Below, one piece after another: positions 56,860 to 64,000 of a stretch of 64,000 bases of DNA. This stretch comes from Cryptomeria japonica. Lineage: Eukaryota; Streptophyta; Pinopsida; Cupressales; Cupressaceae. Below the pieces are notes generated by a model. The model ran no database searches and had not been told where the DNA came from. It worked only from the letters and a program-made list of their open reading frames with translations. How positions within the stretch are numbered: the first letter of the stretch is position 1; the number at the start of each line of letters is the position of its first letter. The position numbers were made by a program, and so were the translations under genes. The stretch is taken from positions 219,464,997 through 219,528,996 of the forward strand of contig NC_081406.1 of NCBI RefSeq assembly GCF_030272615.1, in the 5' to 3' direction.

Positions 56860-59800
56860 TTAGTTACCATTTGGAGGTGGAAACTGATCAAAAATGGATT
56901 TGTACTTTGTCTTGGCTTCGGTGAGAGCGATAGAGAGTGCATCCTTTACACTGTCCATTAAAGAATTATGTGCATTAATATCAGCTAATAGTGATATTAA
57001 GCCATCAAGAGTGCTTCCCTCTTGTGTAGTTGATAGGCATGTAGCTCTATTTATCTGTTCTTTTACTAATGAGAGATGAGGAAGGAATAATGTCTGAAGG
57101 GTCCTTATATCCATCCTAATTTTATGCTCTTCATTCCTGAGTTCTAACTATTGAGCCATGAGCTATTGAAGCCTGGTATAAAAATTCTGAACTGAATTAG
57201 GCTTGGTGGTCAACTTAGTTGAGAGATCGGTGATCTCTTTCTCAATTGCATCAGTTTTATTCTTGATATCTTTAATGAATAAGGAAAATGTACAAAGTTT
57301 CTGAAATAAATAAAGAATATGCTTGAGTTGAGGGGACAACTCAACGATGAATTTGACAAGCTTTACTTTTCCTATAGCTAGAGCTTTTTGTACCTCTTCA
57401 ATCATTTTTGTTGTAGGCTCTTTATCTTTTAGCTTGCTTAAGTACTCAGATGCATCAACTCTAGATGTTTCTATTTAGGTAAGGAGTTCATCCAGTTGAA
57501 AGTGGATGGCTGCATCGGTTGACATTGTTGCTGAAGGTAGCATTTCTATTAGTAGTGTCTTTACCTTTTGAAGTACTTTATTTTCTTTTGAATAGCCAAT
57601 TGTTTTTCTTGTTCAACCTTTGCTTTGCATAGTTCACTGAATTCAGTGAGTGCTTGCCCTTTCAATTTTGAGATATACACATTGGGCAACACAATCGGTT
57701 TAGTCAAATCAATTTTGAAACTATGCTTTCTCACCTTCTTATCTTTTCCTTTGGTTGGTTGCACTAAGACAAGTGCTTGTGAGGCTTACTAACCCTCGGT
57801 AGGTTGCTCGGTAGATGCAACACTTTGGTCAGTTCCTATAGCCATTGTAGTGTCCTTGGGTGTCTTGGTGCTAGGGGTCTTAGCTGTAACATTTACAGTG
57901 CTTGATGGTGCTTGAGACATCTGATCTTTGGTTGTATCTTTTGCTGCTTCAGACTTGTGACCTTTGGTACCTTGATCTGTGTCCTTAGGAGCTTTGGTGG
58001 AGGCAGGTTGATTGATCAGTGGGTAAGGCTGAACTTGTTCTAAACTAGATTCACTGGAGACAAGTTTTGCATATGTAGTGCCTTCAATCATTTCCTGTTC
58101 AGGTGCCTCTGCATCCATGATATCTTCATCTATTTGAATGGTGTCAGCAGGGTCTTGCTCAGTGACATCAGGCTCTTGGTCGGTGACATCGACTATTTCC
58201 ACTATAGATTGTTCACCAGCATTCTTTCTTCGAAAGATGTCCTACCATTTCTCTTTTGTTTCCTTCTCCACTTCTATATACAGGCCATTCATCAATTTCA
58301 AGGCCTTTTGTTTTACTGTAAATTATGTTTGGCTGTTTGTTAGATGCTCTTTTATTTCATCAATTGACATATCAGGAAAGAGATGCACCAGACTTCTTTC
58401 TTTGATTTGTTTCTCCGAGTCTAGGGAATATTGCCATCTGGTTTCAATATGTGCATATAATTCCTTAGGAATAGAATTACATACTTCTAATGGGACCACT
58501 TAGAATTTCAAAAGTGTACAAATGACAGCTTCTTCAATTTTCCTCTTTTCATCAGTAGATCTGGATTCATATTTGACAAATCTGAATCCACCAAATCCAC
58601 CATATTCCTTTAGATTATTACCAAAATTTTCTACACTACGTACATCTACCTTCTTGCTTTTCACAATCTAAAATTTACTTGCATCTTCAGATTTGGTATC
58701 ACTTGACTCTTTTAGCAAAATGAGTCTCCGAGTATATTTCTTGTAGGTCTTGGTTACCTTGGATACAATAACACTCTTTTGTTTCTTACTTGGTGATGCA
58801 GCTGATTCTCTAGTGTTGGGTCTCTTTGTTGGTGGTGTCGATAGGACCTTTGAAATGTCCTGTTTCTTTCTCTTCAAAACTTTACCCTTAGGCAACTCGG
58901 TACTTAATGTTATTGCTGCCTCTTGAGCTTCTGATTCCTCTTCGGTAATGGCAAGAGTGCCTTTGATAGGTGTAGAGGAGGATTTTCTCTGAATTTCTCA
59001 GATAAAACCTTTATCATTTTTATAGCTTTTCTTGTAGCCTTAGGTGCTACAATGCTCATTTTTACTTTTTCCTTCACCTCTTCATATGTTCCACATCTTA
59101 GTTCGGTAGCATGCCATTGTAGTGTCAGAAATGCATCGATTTATTGTTGTGTGATATCAAAATCAATCTCATAACCCATAGGTGGCAAAGATTGAGTCCT
59201 TGGTTCCACAACATTCACATAACAGTTTTCAGTGTCAACTTCAAAACATATTTCATCTTTGTATTTTTCTACTAGCTAGGGTGGAATCTGGTACCTATTA
59301 TATATTTTCTCTTGGAACTTGCTGAAGTAATCATCCATTATATCATTAAAGTTATCACCTAACTTCTTGATGAAGTCATTAATCTGATGGGTGATTGGTT
59401 GGTGTAGTTCCCAAACAACTTTACCGACTATTGGAAAAAACTTCTCAAAGTAGAAAAACATACATACAAGAAGTGAACCAAACTTCAGTGTATTTGCCGA
59501 GTTGTTCTTCTTTGGCTTCCTTATTGTGTTCAGGTTTTCAAACAAGTTCTTTAGTAATACTTCACACAAGTCAATTTTCATGCCTTTCTTAACAATTTTG
59601 TATGCTAAGTCCACTGTTGCATAGGGTACACTGTTTTCCCTTGCCAATTGGAAGAAACAGTAACCAATTACTCTAATGGCAAATTTGAGTTCAAGATCAG
59701 TGACATTGTTTAACTTCAGACCTCTACAATCAGAATCAACTCCAGTCAAATTGATCAATTCCTTCTGTGATATCATTTTCTATGCTCGAGCATGATCATA

Positions 59801-60218
59801 GATAGGGTAAGTGGTGATCAGATGAATGATTTCTTTAGTGATCTTAAACAGTTGTTCTTGTAGCCAAATGAAATCATCATGTACTTGGCTTAGTACAAAC
59901 TTGACCACTAGGGTTTGAACACATGGGGATAGGTTAGGGCTTCAGTCAATCCCTTGATTTTGATGTGCTCATATTTGCTATCCATTTTACCACCCGTGCA
60001 CAATTCATCATATGCATCTTTGATCTCAACATGACCGAGTTCTTCAACATGGCATTTGGTGAAGAATCTCACATCCTCGACTAACAAGACTCGATCCGGG
60101 ATGAGTGAAAAGGTAGTTTTGTCATCCGGTTTAGATGCAATTTTGGGAGTCAAAGAGTATTTTAGTGAGGGCTTCTCTACATTATTGACAACTATGGGGT
60201 CTTGGATCTTAGGTGCCA
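56860..60218 (-). CDS. Element E ORF2, unknown protein homologous to element B ORF2
   Basis: The ATG at 60218 gives MAPKIQDPIVVNNVEKPSLK. Shared blocks with B: FVLSQVHDDFIWLQEQLFKI (B: ILSRVHGDKMYLERTHDIT); LKFAIRVIGYCFFQLARENS (B: VKYACMVIGYQMFSTSRINF); a VEPRTQSLPPMGYEIDFD region (B: VEPRQEEVEPMGYEVMYD); a K/S/P-rich basic stretch (58668-58895); CNSIPKELYAHIETRWQYSL with LFPDMSIDEIKEHL (B: SETPDSLYKSLDNKWCIA, YFPDLSNSELFD). An S/T/P/Q-rich region with many 'KDT' repeats follows (57789-58202) where B has its E/K run. The end is helical (LFLPHLSLVKEQINRATCLS) with the stop at 56860. Several stops and frameshifts. Function unknown. Confidence 0.65.
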
Positions 60219-60767
60219 TTTTGATTTCAGATAAAAATTGACATAGGAACCTTAGGATTTGAGAACTTAACAAATGGTAGACGCTTCACACTCAACAGAT
60301 AATAATACTTAATACGTTCAGTAAATCAGCTTAGCAATGCAATGAGATTTGATGTAAATACCTTAAATTTCTCTTTGAAGGAGGTTTGATCACCTTGATT
60401 CGCTCTGCTCTGCTTCTTGAAAACTTGGTGAATGAAAATGATCATGAAGAATGCTTTAAGTACATAATAAACCTTATCGGGCTTCGTGCAAGTTAGGTCA
60501 AAATAACAAATGCACTCGGTTTTACTATACTTTCTATCCCTTTTTACACTTTAACCAAGTAACCAAATTTCCTTCATATATCGACTTGATAGGCTTCCTG
60601 AATTCACCGACTTGACAGATTTCCTATAAAGTGCTCCAAAAGACTTTGATAGAATTTCAAACTTACTACTACATCTTACTATGCAGATTTTGAATTTAGT
60701 ACATACTAAAATAGGAACTATTAAGATTTAACCTTATGAGAATGCAGTCCCTTCATACCTTTACCGA

Positions 60768-62118
60768 TTAATTTGGAATAGGAGTACCTAACTCGGTAGG
60801 TAAGGTGCTTTCTTGATTTGGCACAATTTCCTTCTTTCTCCAAATCATCTTTAATTTCTCATTTATTTCCTCAGTGTCTTCTCTAGGTTGATCTTTGCAA
60901 TCTCCAGCCAAGTGTCCAACTTTGTGACAGTGAAAACATGCCATACCAGGATTTCTCCATGATCTTCGGTTGATCATTCTAAACCTTATAAAACAATTGG
61001 CAGTTATATGTCCATATCATCCACAACATTCACACCATATCCTTGTATTGTAATCCCATGGTACTGTATATTGTCGGTAAGGATGTGTGTGAGCTCGGTA
61101 ACCTCTAGTATTTGCTTAGTGTGCAGACCACATGTGGTTCTTTTGCTTAAACCAACACTTCTCGGTACTATGTCCATATCTATTGTAGTTTTTACAGAAC
61201 CCTTTGAATTTTGCCTTCTAATAATTGTTAACAGACTTTGTCCTACATTGATTAGATGTGTGACCATATTTATTGCAATTGTAACAATAGCCATTGGTCT
61301 TAGTGACATTCGGTTGCTTACCTTTTCTGATTTGACACATGTTGGCAGTATGACCTTTATTTCCATAGTAGTTGCAAATAGGCTTCTTTCTTTTGATGTT
61401 CTTCTTGATTCCAGCTTGCTTAGATGATTCTCCTCTCTTGGTAGTGCAGATTCCTTTCTCGGTAGAGTCTTTTCCTTTGTAACCGAGTCCTACTTCTTTG
61501 TATGGTCGTCTTGTATTTAGTTTCTCATCCAACATCTTTGATGCTTCATAACTCTTCTTCAGTGTTTCCTTGGATTTCTTCTTTTTTTCAAGTTCATTGC
61601 TCAACCTTGATACTTCAAGTTTCAATGCTTGATTCTCATCATCTTTTAGATTTGCTTCATGATGTGCATAACCTAGTTGATTTGATAGATTTTGTTGAAT
61701 CCCAGTCAACCTTATGATTTCATCATCCTTATCAGATACTAAAGCTTCAAGTTGTTGTTTCTCTTTTTTTAGATTTCTTACTTTGTCCTCGGTTGTCCTC
61801 AATGCATCAATATTTTTCAGTCATCTGTGTGCTAAAATGTTCATGTTCTCTTTTCATTGCTTTTAGTTGATCAGCCAATGCTTTGTTCTTTTCTTTCAAC
61901 ATACCAATCATTTCTTCAGTCTCTTCAGATATACTATTCTTAGATGATGTCTCGATTTGTTCCACTAACTCTTGAGAATCCTACAAGTCATCAGATAATC
62001 TTCTTCTTACTTTTAGAGATTTTTGCATTTGCCTTTGCATGTCTGCAATCACCTGATTTGCATGATCTAGCTCTTCTTGTAGATACACAATCCTCTAAGA
62101 TTGTTTATAGCCTTCCAT
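60768..62118 (-). CDS. Element E gag-like protein with coiled coil and five zinc knuckles
   Basis: The ATG at 62118 (MEGYKQS) is the first after the primer site. Coiled-coil segments follow (IADMQRQMQKSLKVRRRLSD; KDDEIIRLTGIQQNLSNQLG; LKLEVSRLSNELEKKKKSKE). The C-terminal part has knuckles CNYYGNKGHTANMC (C-to-Y variant), CYNCNKYGHTSNQC, CKNYNRYGHSTEKC, CECCG-stop-YGHITANC and CFHCHKVGHLAGDC between about 61380 and 60898. Stops near 62096, 61220 and 61030 and a frameshift near 61800 break the frame. Five knuckles is more than the one or two usual in copia gag. Confidence 0.7.
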
Positions 62119-62166
62119 TGATAAGATCTTTCTCTTTAGGTAGTTAAACCCTTTTTCAAGATTCAA

Positions 62167-62178
62167 GCTCTGATACCA
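62167..62178 (-). promoter_or_regulatory. Element E primer-binding site
   Basis: The minus strand reads TGGTATCAGAGC, an exact initiator tRNA-Met complement, two bases inside the 5' LTR. Confidence 0.9.
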
Positions 62179-62180
62179 AC

Positions 62181-63367
62181 TGTTAGGCCCAATATGGAAA
62201 GCTAATGTACTAAGAGGGGAGGGGTGAATCAGTACTTCAAATCATTTTAACAACATTATCTTTATTGTTATGCATAAACCAAAAACTGTTGTAACATAAC
62301 ATAAAGCTAAAACAAATAAGTAACAATCATACATGATTCACTCCATAACACATATATTTTGGTTATGTAGAAACTCTTGGTTAGAGAGAAAAATTGCTGT
62401 GGGGATGGCACCCACAACTTCACTACTACAATAATAAAGAGTGCTCAGTTAGAGCTACATATATAGCTATTTCTGATAGCATACCCCGTTAGGAGTATCA
62501 AGATCTATTAGATCTACCTTGCTAAAGGATTTTACAACACTTTATATAAATGTTGCACCTGGTTAGAGGCTTTACAATTTATAGACTTGATTAGAGTCTT
62601 TTATGTTGTTAAAGGTTTCTCTTACAACTTTAAAATATTACAATAAGACTTTACAAATATCTGCAACTTTACATCTGAAATACTATAGCAGATTCTATGT
62701 TCTCAAAATAAGGTTACCTTGCCTATAGCATACCTTGGTAACTCATAAAGTAACTCGATAAACCCTTCTATTTACTCTGTTCTTCGACTGTTCTCAAAAA
62801 ACCTTCTCAGTGACCTCTATGTCTCTGCAACAATCATAATACTCTGTGATTTCTCATGTATCACATAAGTCTTGCTTCATACACATATGCACACACATTT
62901 ATCTCATTCACATATATCTCTAACCATAAATTCATGTGGTATAAATAGATCTCTTATGTTGGTGATCTAATTCATTGCTTCGATCTTACAAACATGATAT
63001 CTTGATTAAATAACCATGCAAAATATTTCATTGGTTAGATGACATCAAAATCATACAAAATCTATATGTTCAATTTCTAATGCGATAATGATTCTATGTG
63101 CCTTGATCTTGTAACATGTTTTCTTAAGTATGTCTAGGTTCAATGAATCTAGTAACACATTTCACTCAGTGTATTATCTTTACTGCTTGGTAGACATGAA
63201 ATGATGCTCGATAGAAAGCTCAGTGTATACTGGGCTCTGTGACTATTTTCCTTCTGTAACTGACTAGATTGTTCATACCGACTAAATATTTCGGTAGTAG
63301 TAACTGACTAGAGTATATAGAATGACTTTGAATATAAAAACTAATGGTAATTTGATAAGTAGTAACA
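62181..63367 (-). repeat. Element E LTR, right copy (5' LTR)
   Basis: This starts TGTTAGGCCCAATATGG and ends AGTAGTAACA. It is 13 bp shorter than the left copy, mainly from loss of one 'tatcaacttggtg' type unit near 63170. Confidence 0.93.
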
Positions 63368-64000
63368 TCATCTTCATAAACCCCTGAATGTAATGTTACA
63401 ACTCAACAAGGCAAAGTCATCTTGCGAGGTGGTCCATCCAAAACCACAACTTCATCATCTACCAAGAATGAGTATGACCTTGTAGACCATTTAGGGAATA
63501 CACCCACCCTCATTTCCATCCTTGAGATTTTGCATATATCCCCCTCACATAAGGCTATCCTTGATAAGGCATTGAGAGAAACCTTCATACCCACTGATGT
63601 GAATGTAGACCAATCTCAAGCCATGGTGGGATACCTTTCCTCTCCACATTTCCTATCATTCATAAAAGATGATAATGTATCCTTATATCAACCACACAAT
63701 GCATCCCTTCATATTGAAGCCTTTCTTCATAAAAACTGTATCAAACGAGACTTTATAGATGGAGGAGCAGGTGTAAACATTTTTACATTGAAAACAATCA
63801 TACAATTGGGATACTCTACAAAAACTGTGGATTCAAGAAATGAGATTACCATCAAAGCATATGATGATGAAGAATGCTCATCCAAAGGAACAGTCACTCT
63901 ACCTCTAAGAGTTGGGCCAGTGACAAAGGATTTGAATTGCCAAGTCCTTCACCTAGATCTTACATATAACATACTTTTGGGACATCCATGGATACATGAA
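63368..64000 (+). pseudogene. Ty3/gypsy protease region, continues past the window
   Basis: After element E the frame continues, with one TAA codon (63378-63380), as NVTTQQGKVILRGGPSK, then LISILEILHISPSHKAILDK. The retroviral-type aspartic protease box is DFIDGGAGVNIFTLKTI at about 63750. It continues with QVLHLDLTYNILLGHPWIHE at the window end. DGG plus LLG-PWIH is typical of the Tat/Ogre group. RT and integrase would lie beyond 64000. Confidence 0.85.

Larger units (their letters stand above)
54726..63367 (-). mobile_element. Non-autonomous LTR retrotransposon E (gag-like + ORF2, no pol)
   Basis: LTRs are 54726-55925 (1200 bp) and 62181-63367 (1187 bp), with a perfect target duplication TCATC (54721-54725 and 63368-63372). 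The interior holds a zinc-knuckle ORF (62118-60768) and a long ORF2 (60218-56860). I found no protease, integrase, RT or RNase H motif in any frame. Its architecture and both ORFs parallel element B, although the LTRs differ. The perfect duplication suggests a fairly recent insertion. Confidence 0.88.

Overview
The window looks like repeat-dominated intergenic DNA from a seed plant with a very large genome; a gymnosperm such as a conifer is my best guess, from composition and nesting style rather than any diagnostic gene. I found no intact host gene, tRNA, rRNA or CRISPR array. Almost everything is transposable-element sequence, nested up to three levels deep, and most coding regions carry stops and frameshifts.

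Layout. (1) 1-9440: a + strand LINE remnant split by copia element A (1395-9028, minus strand), which itself holds a 422-bp solo LTR (6271-6692). (2) 9441-12885: AT-rich unassigned DNA with a cluster of hairpins. (3) 12886-24413: a minus-strand hAT transposon (BED finger, DUF659-like core, dimerisation region) split by LTR element B (14397-22062). (4) 24414-27700: unassigned. (5) 27700-52660: a composite that I interpret as one large, undescribed-looking DNA transposon. It has CT-rich degenerate tandem repeats on the left, a decayed + strand transposase-like gene (28745-31985), a tandem-repeat spacer, a decayed convergent gene of unknown family (33285-34663 continuing at 49317-49722), and GA-rich mirrored repeats plus a second array on the right. 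Gene 2 is split by copia D (34664-49316). D's reverse transcriptase is split by copia C (37266-44708). A complete 373-bp TRIM (51258-51630) sits in the right array. (6) 52664-64000: a + strand Ty3/gypsy gag-pro fragment (Tat/Ogre-like) split by a 1394-bp solo LTR (53197-54590) and by LTR element E (54726-63367), running off the window end.

Element boundaries are well supported. LTR pairs have equal or nearly equal lengths (A 1334/1334, D 1247/1247, TRIM 159/159, C 1509/1527, E 1200/1187, B 1137/1102). Each has an initiator-tRNA-Met-like primer site, a polypurine tract and a 5-bp target duplication (perfect for C, E and the TRIM; 3-4 of 5 matching for the others). Removing several insertions restores the interrupted reading frame.

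The most interesting observations are these. B and E are related LTR elements with no protease, integrase or reverse transcriptase; instead they carry a zinc-knuckle gag-like ORF and a long, mutually homologous ORF2 of unknown function. The 28-53 kb composite may be an uncharacterised DNA transposon. Three hairpins are conserved among families A-E, two inside the LTR and one bracketing the polypurine tract, with compensatory changes between families.
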